Part shown: in pieces, positions 1-8,036 of the stretch
How the letters are laid out: each line of letters opens with the position of its first letter
Position numbering within the stretch: position 1 is the stretch's first letter
NCBI GenBank assembly: GCA_019747705.1
Contig: JAIEQM010000137.1
Coordinates: 1 to 33,850, forward strand
From: Chitinophagaceae bacterium
GTDB lineage: Bacteria; Bacteroidota; Bacteroidia; Chitinophagales; Chitinophagaceae
DNA length: 33,850 bases
Direction: 5' to 3'
Program-made: the position numbers and the translations under genes
Notes under the pieces: generated by a model
Told to the model about the DNA's origin: nothing
Databases searched by the model: none
What the model saw: only the letters and a program-made list of their open reading frames with translations

Positions 1-74
1 TCTCGCTCTTGAACCAGCGACTCTTCTGATTAATCCCGCAGGTGCGGGACTCTAACCAACTGAGCTAAGGAGGA
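1..74 (-). tRNA. Degenerate tRNA-like gene (tRNA-Asn-like 5' half), cut by window edge
   Basis: Read on the minus strand, the sequence begins with a 7-base acceptor strand TCCTCCT (68-74), then TA and a canonical D arm GCTCAGTTGGTTAGAG. A T-loop-like GGTTCAAG follows further on, and the first base of the window could start the matching 3' acceptor strand. The acceptor and D arm resemble Bacteroidota tRNA-Asn from memory. The middle does not fold as a tRNA: CCCG and CGGG flank where the anticodon arm should be, giving a loop of the wrong size. The T arm pairs as TCGCT/AGCGA around 8 bases instead of 7. I cannot assign an anticodon. It is either a tRNA pseudogene or an unusual tRNA whose last bases lie outside the window. 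Confidence 0.4.
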
Positions 75-147
75 ATGCCTTCCGCTTAAAACGGGCTGCA
101 AAAATAGGGGATTTCAAAGTTTGTCCCCAAGCAATGCACAACTTTTT

Positions 148-510
148 TTATTTAAAAAACCCAAACAAGCCGCCTTCTTCCAAACCTAAATACACACCGT
201 CTGCCCGTACCTCAACAGGGTAGGTTTTTAGATAATAACCCTCCCCGCTCACATTTCTTCCATTTTGAAGGCTGAATTTATACCGGTGAAGCGGGCACAC
301 AATATTACCCAGGGCATCAACAAAACCATCCGCCAAATGCCCGCCTGCATGCGGACATTTATGTGCACAGGCAAATACTTCATCTCCCCTGCGGGCCAGG
401 CAAATGGTTTTACCTTTTACCTGTATTTCACAAAGCTGGTTTTCCTGCCAAAAAAAATCATCAGCGCCTTCAGCTACTTTGCGCCATGTATATTTTTTTT
501 CAGCAGGCAT
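148..510 (-). CDS. Rieske [2Fe-2S] ferredoxin-like protein
   Basis: This 120-residue soluble protein is essentially a single Rieske domain. The cluster ligands are visible as C52-P-H54 and C72-P-L-H75, with 17 residues between H54 and C72, which fits the C-x-H...C-x2-H pattern. There is no signal peptide or membrane anchor, so it is probably a cytoplasmic electron carrier like the ferredoxin components of nitrite reductase or aromatic dioxygenases. Its redox partner cannot be told from this window. The ATG overlaps the hflX stop by one base (TAATG), so the two genes are co-transcribed and probably translationally coupled. Why a GTPase and a Rieske protein are paired is unknown. Confidence 0.85.
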   Translation of the reverse strand: MPAEKKYTWRKVAEGADDFFWQENQLCEIQVKGKTICLARRGDEVFACAHKCPHAGGHLADGFVDALGNIVCPLHRYKFSLQNGRNVSGEGYYLKTYPVEVRADGVYLGLEEGGLFGFFK

Positions 511-1700
511 TAAAAAAAGTATTCTGATTTGTAGGGATATCTTATACGGTAGAGTTCACGCACACTGTCGAGTATTTTGGAACGCAGTTCATCAATATTT
601 CTTTTTTCAACAGCACTTATGAATACACAATGTCCCCGGGTTTCTTCCTCCCAGCGTTCTTTCAGCTCCCGCAAAATCATTTGCTTCACTTCATCTTCCA
701 GCCATTCATCGAATTGTGTTTGTTCGTACAAATCCATTTTGTTGAATACGGTTACCACAGGTTTATCAGCACAATTCATTTCCTGCAGTGTTTTTAATAC
801 CACCTGCATTTGCTCTTCATATTGCGGATGTGAAATATCAACTATATGCAGCAGTACATCGCTTTCCCGCACTTCATCCAGTGTACTTTTAAAACTTTCC
901 ACCAGGTGATGCGGTAACTTGCGGATGAAACCCACTGTGTCGCTCAGCAAAAAAGGAGTGTTTTCAAAAACCACTTTACTGGTTGTTGTATCCAGCGTGG
1001 CAAATAATTTGTTTTCAGCAAACACATCACGTTTACTCAATAAGTTCATCAATGTGCTTTTGCCCACATTGGTATAACCTACCAGGGCCACACGGATAAA
1101 CTCCCCACGGTCTTTACGTTGAGTGAACGCCTGCTTATCAATTTCACCAAGACGTTTGCGCAGCAAAGAAATTTTATCTTTTACAATACGCCTGTCGGTT
1201 TCAATTTCCGTTTCACCCGGGCCACGTGTACCAATACCACCTCCCTGTCGTTCCAGGTGCTTCCACATTCCTTTGAGGCGGGGTAATAAGTATTGATATT
1301 GTGCCAGCTCCACCTGCGTTTTGGCTTGTGCTGTTTTTGCACGGCTGGCAAAAATGTCGAGGATCAAATCGCTTCTGTCAATAGTGTAAACACCCAATGC
1401 TTTTTCAATGTTCATGATTTGAGCGCCGGTTAACTCATCATCAAAAATAACCAGCTCAATATTTTTAGCAGCAACATAAGCCCGTATTTCTTCCAGTTTT
1501 CCTTTACCCACAAATGTTTTACTGTCAGGATGCGGCAATTTTTGTGTAAATCGTTTTACGGCCCCGGCACCTGCTGTTTCAGCTAAAAATGCCAGCTCAT
1601 CCAGATACTCATTCACCTGCTGTTCGGTTTGATTTTTATGAACCAATCCCACCAGCACAGCTTTCTCGTGCTCACTTCCTATTTTTTTACGTTCAATCAT
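510..1700 (-). CDS. hflX: GTPase HflX
   Basis: HflX is a ribosome-associated GTPase that splits stalled 70S ribosomes during stress. The N-terminal HflX domain contains the family stretch GPGETEIETDRR. It is followed by a G domain with P-loop GYTNVGKST (about residues 207-215), DTVGF (G3), NKMD (G4) and a C-terminal SA motif (G5). With this start the protein has 396 residues, a normal length. I chose the ATG at 1700 (MIERKK...) over an in-frame TTG at 1718, because a good promoter -7 box covers 1716-1723 and would put the transcription start downstream of that TTG. The Rieske gene follows with a one-base overlap. Confidence 0.95.
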   Translation of the reverse strand: MIERKKIGSEHEKAVLVGLVHKNQTEQQVNEYLDELAFLAETAGAGAVKRFTQKLPHPDSKTFVGKGKLEEIRAYVAAKNIELVIFDDELTGAQIMNIEKALGVYTIDRSDLILDIFASRAKTAQAKTQVELAQYQYLLPRLKGMWKHLERQGGGIGTRGPGETEIETDRRIVKDKISLLRKRLGEIDKQAFTQRKDRGEFIRVALVGYTNVGKSTLMNLLSKRDVFAENKLFATLDTTTSKVVFENTPFLLSDTVGFIRKLPHHLVESFKSTLDEVRESDVLLHIVDISHPQYEEQMQVVLKTLQEMNCADKPVVTVFNKMDLYEQTQFDEWLEDEVKQMILRELKERWEEETRGHCVFISAVEKRNIDELRSKILDSVRELYRIRYPYKSEYFF

Positions 1701-1715
1701 TTTTATACAAGGGTG

Positions 1716-1749
1716 CAAATTTAGTAATACGCTTTCTCATTTAAGCAAA
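1716..1749 (-). promoter_or_regulatory. Bacteroidota-type promoter of hflX
   Basis: Read on the minus strand, TTTG (1746-1749) is followed after 22 bases by TAAATTTG (1716-1723). This matches the Bacteroidota primary sigma consensus TTTG...TAnnTTTG at the long end of its spacing range. Transcription would start near 1710, leaving a leader of only about ten bases before the ATG at 1700. Confidence 0.55.
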
Positions 1750-1873
1750 CAGTTTTAAAGCCGAAAGGCGGGCATTGATTTTACAACAACTAAGAACAAG
1801 CCATCAACCGTTTAACAATTTCTTTATGCATCAATAAACAGCAGTAATTAACTTCACCAAAAAAATTATCATC

Positions 1874-2671
1874 ATGCCACAAGCACACGAAATTGATTAC
1901 CGCATTGTAGGAGAAGAAATGCAGTATGTAGAAATTGAACTCGATCCGAATGAAACAGCCGTTGCTGAGCCGGGAGGTTTTATGATGATGGACGACGGTA
2001 TTCAGATGCAAACCATTTTTGGTGACGGAAGCGGACAGCAGCAGGGAGGTTTGCTCGGCAAATTATTTTCTGCCGGCAAACGAATGCTGGTGGGTGAAAG
2101 TTTATTTATGACGGCTTTTACCAATGCAGCACAAGGCAAAAAGAGGGTGAGCTTTGCTGCGCCCTATGCAGGAAAAATTATTGCACTTGATTTGTCAAAA
2201 CTTGGTGGCACCGTTATTTGCCAGAAAGATGCTTTTTTATGTGCAGCAAAAGGTGTGAGTATTGGTATTGCATTACAGCGAAAGCTCGGAACAGGATTAT
2301 TTGGTGGCGAAGGTTTTATTATGGAAAAACTGGAAGGTGATGGACTTGCTTTTGTGCATTCTGGCGGCCACGTGCTGGAACGTGATTTGCAACCTGGTGA
2401 ATTATTAAAGATTGATACGGGTTGTGTAGTGGCTTATACCAATACCATTGACTTTGACATTCAGTTTGTGGGTGGAATTAAGAATACGATTTTTGGTGGC
2501 GAAGGTTTATTCTTTGCAACGCTGCGTGGGCCGGGTAAAGTATGGATACAAACATTACCCGTTTCAAGACTGGCCAGCAGAATTTTATCTTATGGCGCCG
2601 GAAGCAGAAAAGAAGAAGGCAGCCTGCTCGGCGGCCTTGGTAATTTGCTGGATGGTGATGGTTTCAGATAG
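1874..2671 (+). CDS. TIGR00266 / AIM24 family protein
   Basis: This 265-residue protein belongs to the TIGR00266 (AIM24-like) family, recognised from the glycine-rich beta-fold pattern. Examples are [13 protein letters not shown] near the N-terminus, FMTAFTN, and [22 protein letters not shown] near the C-terminus. Members form trimeric beta barrels. Their bacterial function is not established, although yeast AIM24 is mitochondrial. There is no signal peptide, so it is probably cytoplasmic. The start is the first ATG after an AT-rich, SD-less leader. It is transcribed divergently from hflX and ends at a strong terminator, so it appears to be a single-gene unit. Confidence 0.88.
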   Translation: MPQAHEIDYRIVGEEMQYVEIELDPNETAVAEPGGFMMMDDGIQMQTIFGDGSGQQQGGLLGKLFSAGKRMLVGESLFMTAFTNAAQGKKRVSFAAPYAGKIIALDLSKLGGTVICQKDAFLCAAKGVSIGIALQRKLGTGLFGGEGFIMEKLEGDGLAFVHSGGHVLERDLQPGELLKIDTGCVVAYTNTIDFDIQFVGGIKNTIFGGEGLFFATLRGPGKVWIQTLPVSRLASRILSYGAGSRKEEGSLLGGLGNLLDGDGFR

Positions 2672-2725
2672 TTGGTGTTCTCTTATCCCAAATATGCTGA
2701 GGTAGTTGCAGTGAATAAAATTTAT

Positions 2726-2751
2726 AAGCCGGGGTATTTCCCCGGCTTTTT
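2726..2751 (+). terminator. Intrinsic terminator after the TIGR00266 gene
   Basis: A 9-bp perfect stem (AAGCCGGGG / CCCCGGCTT) with a 5-base loop runs directly into TTTTTG. It lies between two convergent genes. The T-run favours plus-strand termination. Confidence 0.85.
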
Positions 2752-2759
2752 GTTTCTTT

Positions 2760-3626
2760 CTATTGTTTAATACCGGGATATTTACTTACAAACTCAACTG
2801 CATAATCATCTTTCTTTTTAATAAACTGGATAAATTTCTGAAGAGCTGAAGCATCTGTTGAATCAGCAAAGGCCTGGTCATGGGTGAGCAGCACCAAATG
2901 CCCTGTTGTTTTTGTTTTATTATTCACCAAAATACTGTCCACCTGCTGAAATAATTCTTCACTGCTCTGCTTGAGCTTTAAAGAATCAGAAGAGTAAAAC
3001 CATTCCAGGTCCCAACCCACAACGGTAAAACCATTTTGGTATAATGAATCTGCTGCCTCTTTGCTTTTAGCAATATCGGTTTTAGAAACAGTGGGTGTGC
3101 GCCAGATATTGCGGCCCGGTGTTCTTGCAATTTTTGTTTCAAGATGCAATGAATCATTACAGCGTTCAAAATCGGCAACCACCATACTGTCATTTTGATA
3201 ATAAGTAACAAAATGGTTGTGGCTGGCATGCGTGTAACTGTGGTTATAAATTTCAGCAAAGGGGCTTTGCTGCAAACTGTCCCACATAGCGCTTTGCTCC
3301 CGGCTGCCATACACATGTTCACCCACCACAAAAAAACTTACAGGCAACTGTTCTTCGTTCACCACTTTTAATACCTGTTTGGTTCCTTTGTTGGGACCAT
3401 CATCAAAGGTGATGTAAATTGTTTTTTTCTTTTTTACCGGTGGGGCAACAGGTTTTTCAGCAACAGGCTCTTTAAAAACCGTTGGTTGTACCGTTACTTC
3501 ATTTTGGGGATTGGCGGTGTAATAACAACTGCTGAAGAAAAGAATGAAAAAAGATTGGGAGAGAAAACGGGTGGCCTGTACCGGCTCACCTTCATCATCC
3601 GGAGATGATGACAAATTAGTGTTCAT
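2760..3626 (-). CDS. Polysaccharide deacetylase (NodB/CE4) family lipoprotein
   Basis: The CE4 motifs are visible: TFDDGP (residues 73-78, metal and base aspartates), H129-x3-H133 (HSYTH, metal histidines), an RTPGRNIWRTP segment matching motif 3, and LLTHD near the C-terminus. It therefore probably removes acetyl groups from a cell-wall or surface polysaccharide; the substrate is not predictable. A hydrophobic stretch ending in FFSSC (Cys34) suggests a lipoprotein signal, followed by a Pro/Lys-rich linker to about residue 68. The residues before the hydrophobic core are acidic (DDEGE), which is unusual for a signal peptide, and no other in-frame start exists close by. The start ATG is followed by an 8-bp palindrome inside the coding region. 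Confidence 0.82.
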   Translation of the reverse strand: MNTNLSSSPDDEGEPVQATRFLSQSFFILFFSSCYYTANPQNEVTVQPTVFKEPVAEKPVAPPVKKKKTIYITFDDGPNKGTKQVLKVVNEEQLPVSFFVVGEHVYGSREQSAMWDSLQQSPFAEIYNHSYTHASHNHFVTYYQNDSMVVADFERCNDSLHLETKIARTPGRNIWRTPTVSKTDIAKSKEAADSLYQNGFTVVGWDLEWFYSSDSLKLKQSSEELFQQVDSILVNNKTKTTGHLVLLTHDQAFADSTDASALQKFIQFIKKKDDYAVEFVSKYPGIKQ

Positions 3627-3754
3627 AAAAAATTGTAGTGATTTTGATTTGTTATGTGAAGATAACAGTGAGCAAAACCGCTTTGCAAATTTTTATCGTT
3701 AAAGATTGTATAAAGAGGTTGCAGCTTAAATTGTAACGTATATCTTGTACTTTT

Positions 3755-3815
3755 TTCTTCGCCGCCTTCTTCATCTTAAACAAATTGCTAAAGAACTTTT
3801 CTGGTTTGTCCATGT
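3755..3815 (-). pseudogene. Remnant of a YtxH-family gene (3' end only)
   Basis: On the minus strand this segment encodes a stretch that aligns with the C-terminus of the YtxH protein at 8037-8330: YMDKPEKFFSNLFK here against YMNEAESFFNDLFK there. At nucleotide level roughly three quarters of about 61 positions match 8049-8110 with one single-base gap (hand alignment). Nothing upstream continues the gene, so only the end survives. It could alternatively be a short functional ORF beginning at the ATG of MDKPEKFF, but I see no support for that. Confidence 0.45.
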
Positions 3816-3900
3816 AATAAAAGCAAAAAAACTCCTGCAAGCTTCCACGTTTTTGTTTAATAAAAAAAATAAAAAAGACTTTTTACTTAAACCACTTCTC

Positions 3901-3929
3901 TTGTTTAAAATAATTCATACTAAAATTTG
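3901..3929 (+). promoter_or_regulatory. Weak promoter candidate for the peptide/GLPGLI cassette
   Basis: TTG (3901-3903) is followed after 17 bases by TAAAATTTG, which is the -7 consensus TAnnTTTG with one extra base. It is the best plus-strand candidate upstream of the cassette, but it is imperfect. Confidence 0.3.
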
Positions 3930-3932
3930 CTC

Positions 3933-3950
3933 ATTATTATTATTATTATT
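3933..3950 (+). repeat. ATT microsatellite (six units)
   Basis: Six perfect ATT units lie between the candidate promoter and the ATG at 4004. Changes in unit number would alter leader length but not the downstream frame. Confidence 0.8.
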
Positions 3951-4003
3951 GTTATCGCTATCTAATACCAAAAACATTTTATCACCAATTAAAATTAAAG
4001 TTT

Positions 4004-4293
4004 ATGAAAAAGCAATCATTGTTGTTCTGGTATTGTTTTCATTTTGGGGCACAGTAAGTGCAGCCAACAAAGTAAACCAATCATCCAATTTAACAAAAAC
4101 ACTTAACGCTAAAACAAATACCGCTTTATTAGCAGGATGTTCAAGTATCCGTGTTACAGCATACTCATCCTGCGGACAAAGACTTAGTTTTACGGTAGTA
4201 TGTACAGGTTCCTGCTCTTGTAGTCAGTTAGCTGATGCAGCTGATGACTTTATTAATGACCATACAAACAGCCAAGGCTGTTTCTTTTTGTAA
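4004..4293 (+). CDS. Small secreted six-cysteine protein, start apparently frameshifted
   Basis: The family is not recognised. The reading frame ending at 4293 encodes a clear Sec signal peptide (KAIIVVLVLFSFWGTVSA) and a mature part of about 76 residues. The mature part has six cysteines (about mature positions 26, 37, 47, 51, 53 and 73), including a C-x3-C-x-C cluster, and ends GCFFL. The natural ATG at 4004 is one base out of frame: ATGAAAAAGC reads M-K-K-Q and stops after 17 codons, whereas one more A would give MKKAIIVVLV. In-frame alternatives are a TTG at 3949 or an ATG at 3745, both with implausible N-termini. It may be a sequencing error, an inactivated gene, or slippage-controlled. 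A GLPGLI gene follows after 50 bp in the same direction. Confidence 0.6.
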
Positions 4294-4343
4294 TTTTTAG
4301 ATTTATTGGTATTAGATAACATTTTCATTTAAATCAAATTATT

Positions 4344-5159
4344 ATGAAGAAATATTTTTTGTTACCCGCTATCATGCTTTTGTGTGTAAAACTGGCTATG
4401 TCGCAAACAAGTGAGCAGACTTTGTATAAAATTTTTTATAAGTTTGAACACCTCCGGGATACAACAGAACGTGGAAACTATTACACTGAAGAAATGGTAT
4501 TGCTTATTGGGCAAAAGAGCAGCTTATATTTAAGCCAAACAAAAATTGCACAGGATGCAGAATTGAAACGCAAGACTGATGAAATGGAAAAGTCAGGATC
4601 CGGCGAGTTAAACCTTGGTGTTATAAAACAAGTTACAAAAGAACAATGGTATTTTCTTAAAAACAATCCCGTTTTTTATACAGTAACGGAGTTTAAAAGA
4701 AGTAAATATATTGTTAAGCAAGTTAGCGACGCACCACGTTGGTCAATTACCAAAGAAACTAAAAAAATAAAAGGATATACCTGCCAAAAGGCTACCACTA
4801 TATTTAAAGGCAGGAATTATACGGCATGGTTTACAACTGATATTGCAGGCGGCAATGGCCCCTGGAAACTTAATGGGTTGCCGGGAACAATTTTAGAAGC
4901 GTATGACAACAAAAATGAAGTTCGCTTCTCTTTGATATCAGTTGTTCAATCAAATACTACTGAAATGATTGCATTGCCAGCCGATGGTATTCATACTGAT
5001 TTAGCTTCTTTTGAAAAAATGATAAAGGGCTACCAAAATAGCACCAGCAGTAACAAACCAGGTTCTGGCGTAAAGGTTGAAGGCGTAAAATTAGACGGTA
5101 GCAGCAGCAACCGAAAAAACAGCGGCATGAATAACCCGATTGAAAAAAACAATAGGTAA
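4344..5159 (+). CDS. GLPGLI family secreted protein
   Basis: This 271-residue protein has a signal peptide (MKKYFLLPAIMLLCVKLAMS, cleavage near SQ). It carries the family hallmark WKLNGLPGTILEA, preceded by FTTDIAGGNGPW, as in the TIGR01200 GLPGLI family. Its function is not established; members are exported Bacteroidota proteins often encoded beside TonB-receptor-like genes, as here. The C-terminal 40 residues are Ser/Asn/Gly/Lys-rich and probably disordered. It sits 50 bp after the Cys-rich small protein and 66 bp before the barrel gene, so a three-gene operon is likely. A periplasmic role assisting export or folding of the small protein or the barrel is only inference. Confidence 0.85.
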   Translation: MKKYFLLPAIMLLCVKLAMSQTSEQTLYKIFYKFEHLRDTTERGNYYTEEMVLLIGQKSSLYLSQTKIAQDAELKRKTDEMEKSGSGELNLGVIKQVTKEQWYFLKNNPVFYTVTEFKRSKYIVKQVSDAPRWSITKETKKIKGYTCQKATTIFKGRNYTAWFTTDIAGGNGPWKLNGLPGTILEAYDNKNEVRFSLISVVQSNTTEMIALPADGIHTDLASFEKMIKGYQNSTSSNKPGSGVKVEGVKLDGSSSNRKNSGMNNPIEKNNR

Positions 5160-5225
5160 CTGATTAATGAGTATGTGACAAGTATTCAACTATTGCTATC
5201 TTTAAAACTACCAAACAAATAACCT

Positions 5226-7934
5226 GTGTTGCTTTTGAAAAATGGAAAATCTATTTTTTTGTGTAGTACGTTTTTGTTGCTTTTCATTTGTTTAAAAGCA
5301 CAAAAAATGGAAAACAGGTTATTTATTTCGGTTAAAGATACTGCTGGTATGCCAATACCTGCAGCTACTATAAGTGTGGTGGATAATGATGGCGCCGGTA
5401 TACTTTTCTATGCTGCTGACGAGCATGGGAAGTTAAACATAACATTTCCCGAAAACGTAAATGATTCGCTTTTTTTAAAAGTTACCAGCCTTGGATACAA
5501 TGCCAAAACTATTCCATTAAAAAGAGATGTATCTGTTTATAATATAATCCTGCAACCGAATATTGCATCACTTAAAGAAGTAGTGGTAGTTTCAAAAAAC
5601 AACCGCCCCAGGGTTAAAAAACAAGGAGACACTTTGAACTTTGCAGTAAAGGATTTTGCGTCTATTACTGACAGAAGTATTGGAGATGTAATTGCAAGGC
5701 TGCCGGGCATACAAATTGATGAAAATGGTGTTATAAAATATAATGGTCTCCCCATCAGTAACTTATTTATTGATGGTGATAATGTGGCAGATGGGCGTTA
5801 TAAAACTATTTCAGAAAATGTAAAAGCAGGCATGATTGACACCATACAAATACTCGAAAACAACCAGCCTGTAAAACTATTACAAGGAATAAAAATACCT
5901 GATAACGCCGCTATTAATATTACCCTTAAAAAACAATTAAAAATTCAAACTATCAACACCCTAGATATTGGCGCAGGAGTAAATAATATTTACAGCGGGG
6001 AGTTAACAAATATTTTATTAAAAAAGAAAACCAAATCAATCAGCACCCTAAAAACGAATAATACCGGCAATAACCTGGTTTATGAAACAAGTGATTTTAC
6101 TGCTGCAAACAGGCTTGATTTTGAAAGTAATATTACGAGGGAAAAACTGCTTTCCGCAGGTAACATTAGCACACCACAAATACCTGAAAAAAGATGGCTT
6201 TTTAACCAAAGCAGGCTGGTAAGTACCAATACATTGTTTAAGATCAGTAAAGATGCTGCTATAAGATTGGGCAGCTCTTTTTTTAACGACCTTCAAACAC
6301 AAAGCTATGAAAGCGCTTTTTCATTGTTTCTGCAAAACGATACTGTTTCATATAAAGAAAATAAACGCAGTACAACAGGCATTAGTAATGCTTCATTTAC
6401 CCTTAATTATAACCTTAACAGCAAGAATAAGTATATTAACAACATCGCAGAATTGACCATGAACAATGAAAAAACACGTGCAAACCTTGTTACACAAAAC
6501 CAACAACTCAATGTATTGTTAAAACAGCAAACACTTTCCCTATCCAATTCGTTTTCTTTTTTATCCAAAACAAAAAGCTCGAATATTTTTGAGTTTAAAT
6601 CCTCTTTTTTTTATTCTCCTTCTACAGAAAGTTTAGCCGTAAATCCCGGGATATTTGCCGGTTTCCTTAATAACAACCAACCATATACCTCTTTGCAACA
6701 AAAGGTATTACTGCCGCAAACTATTTTTTTTAACGCAGCTTCCATTGTTTTTCCAAACCATTTTATTTCGCAAAAATATACTGTAAAGGCATCTTTCCAA
6801 AGCAAAAACCTTTTATCAGATTTAATAAAATCCAATAACAATAATGTGCCTGAAAGTGCAGGGCAGTCTTACATCAATAATGTTCGCTGGAGAAAACTGA
6901 ACTCCTCAGCAGAAGCTGAATATTTTTTTGAAACAAACAGAAGCCGTTTTGAAGTAAATCCCACCTTAGAGCTTGTTTACTTAAATTATGGCAGCAGTGC
7001 ATTAGCCCCCTTTCAAAAAAACAACTACATTTTTTTTAATACCAATGCCAGATTGATTCAAAAAGTGGGGAAAGAAAATGATTTTAAACTCTTGTACAGG
7101 TACAAAAACAACATTGGGGATGTTACAGAAATTTATCCTAATAATATCCTTACCAACTACCGCACTATTATTTCAAACGTTGCTTCAGTAAGAAAACGCA
7201 GCAACCAGCAGGTGTCAGCCGTTTTTAATTTTAAAAAATCAATTAAGCTATTATTTATTTCAACTACTGTTTCGTATGGCGTTATTACACAAAATCAACT
7301 AAGCTTTCTCGATTTCAGTGATTCATTACTTGTTAAAAAAACAATAACATTAAGTAATAACAACTATTCAAAGAGTGCCGAAGTAAACATTTCTAAATAT
7401 CTTTTCTTTATAAAAACCAATCTTCAGCTATGGGGTTCTTACAACAATAGAAAGCTAAATGAATTTCAAAATGGCAAGCTTTGGAATATCATGAACAATG
7501 ATATAAATTATCAAATCCAGCTTCGGAAAAAAGTTAACCAGATAGCTGATGTTACTTATGAATTTAGCGGGGTAAAGTCAATTACGAAATCTGCGTTACA
7601 AGAAAACAATAATAAGGGTAATAAAGCAAGTGTACTGTTTAACAATCATACCCTATCAGCAGGAATAAAACCCAATACTCTATGGCAAATAAAATTAAAT
7701 GCAACAAAAACGATAATAAAACAACCCAACGCTAACACAATTGCCTTCTTGTTTGCTGACGTATCTACCAACTTTTCATTTCCACGTAAAAAACTAACAA
7801 TTGAGGCAGAATGTGTAAATATAACCGGTGTAAAAAGTTACCAACGCATAAATTTCAATGCGAATAGTATATTTTTTAGCTCCTACCAAATGCGCCCAAG
7901 ATTTTTTATCATACGATTTATGTTTTCTTTATAA
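5226..7934 (+). CDS. TonB-receptor-like outer-membrane barrel with carboxypeptidase-regulatory domain
   Basis: The protein has 902 residues. After a signal peptide ending near residue 25 there is a carboxypeptidase-regulatory-like domain (about 30-110, FISVKDTAGMPIPAATISVVD). A plug-like domain follows (about 120-235, IGDVIARLPGIQIDENG... ISNLFIDGDN), then a long Asn/Ser/aromatic-rich C-terminus with alternating beta-strand pattern ending in FMFSL. This is the layout of the SusC-distant TonB-dependent receptors that accompany GLPGLI proteins. It probably transports a peptide or another ligand across the outer membrane; the substrate is unknown. The start is a GTG at 5226, with in-frame TTG alternatives at 5229 and 5235; no ATG precedes the signal peptide. 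It is the last gene of the cassette, followed by an inverted repeat. Confidence 0.82.
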   Translation: MLLLKNGKSIFLCSTFLLLFICLKAQKMENRLFISVKDTAGMPIPAATISVVDNDGAGILFYAADEHGKLNITFPENVNDSLFLKVTSLGYNAKTIPLKRDVSVYNIILQPNIASLKEVVVVSKNNRPRVKKQGDTLNFAVKDFASITDRSIGDVIARLPGIQIDENGVIKYNGLPISNLFIDGDNVADGRYKTISENVKAGMIDTIQILENNQPVKLLQGIKIPDNAAINITLKKQLKIQTINTLDIGAGVNNIYSGELTNILLKKKTKSISTLKTNNTGNNLVYETSDFTAANRLDFESNITREKLLSAGNISTPQIPEKRWLFNQSRLVSTNTLFKISKDAAIRLGSSFFNDLQTQSYESAFSLFLQNDTVSYKENKRSTTGISNASFTLNYNLNSKNKYINNIAELTMNNEKTRANLVTQNQQLNVLLKQQTLSLSNSFSFLSKTKSSNIFEFKSSFFYSPSTESLAVNPGIFAGFLNNNQPYTSLQQKVLLPQTIFFNAASIVFPNHFISQKYTVKASFQSKNLLSDLIKSNNNNVPESAGQSYINNVRWRKLNSSAEAEYFFETNRSRFEVNPTLELVYLNYGSSALAPFQKNNYIFFNTNARLIQKVGKENDFKLLYRYKNNIGDVTEIYPNNILTNYRTIISNVASVRKRSNQQVSAVFNFKKSIKLLFISTTVSYGVITQNQLSFLDFSDSLLVKKTITLSNNNYSKSAEVNISKYLFFIKTNLQLWGSYNNRKLNEFQNGKLWNIMNNDINYQIQLRKKVNQIADVTYEFSGVKSITKSALQENNNKGNKASVLFNNHTLSAGIKPNTLWQIKLNATKTIIKQPNANTIAFLFADVSTNFSFPRKKLTIEAECVNITGVKSYQRINFNANSIFFSSYQMRPRFFIIRFMFSL

Positions 7935-7952
7935 AGATTAATTAGTTTTTCA

Positions 7953-7986
7953 CCAGCACCCGAATAAAATAATATACGGGTGCTGG
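7953..7986. terminator. Inverted repeat after the barrel gene, possible terminator
   Basis: Perfect 10-bp arms (CCAGCACCCG / CGGGTGCTGG) are separated by a 14-base AT loop. The arms are GC-rich but no T-run follows directly on either strand, so it may be an mRNA-stabilising hairpin or a weak terminator between convergent genes. Confidence 0.5.
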
Positions 7987-8036
7987 AAATGATTTTAATC
8001 TAACCCTCTTTTCAAAAGATGGGAATGCTTCCTTGT

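Larger units (their letters stand above)
3627..4003. other. Intergenic region upstream of the Cys-rich peptide/GLPGLI cassette
   Basis: This is a very AT-rich stretch of 377 bases. It holds a fragment related to the 3' end of the ytxH gene (3755-3815), a weak promoter candidate (TTG at 3901, TAAAATTTG at 3921-3929) and an ATT microsatellite (3933-3950). A plus-strand reading frame stays open from 3745, but its first 85 residues are low-complexity and antisense to the ytxH-like fragment, so I do not regard them as coding. Confidence 0.6.

Noticed and set aside
1790..2011. 73-residue minus-strand frame overlapping the TIGR00266 gene
   Set aside because: It is antisense to the start of a well-supported gene and shows no family features.
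3745..4003. N-terminal extension of the Cys-rich protein from the ATG at 3745
   Set aside because: The 85 extra residues are low-complexity, contain no second Met, are antisense to a ytxH-like fragment, and would bury the signal peptide in the middle of the protein.
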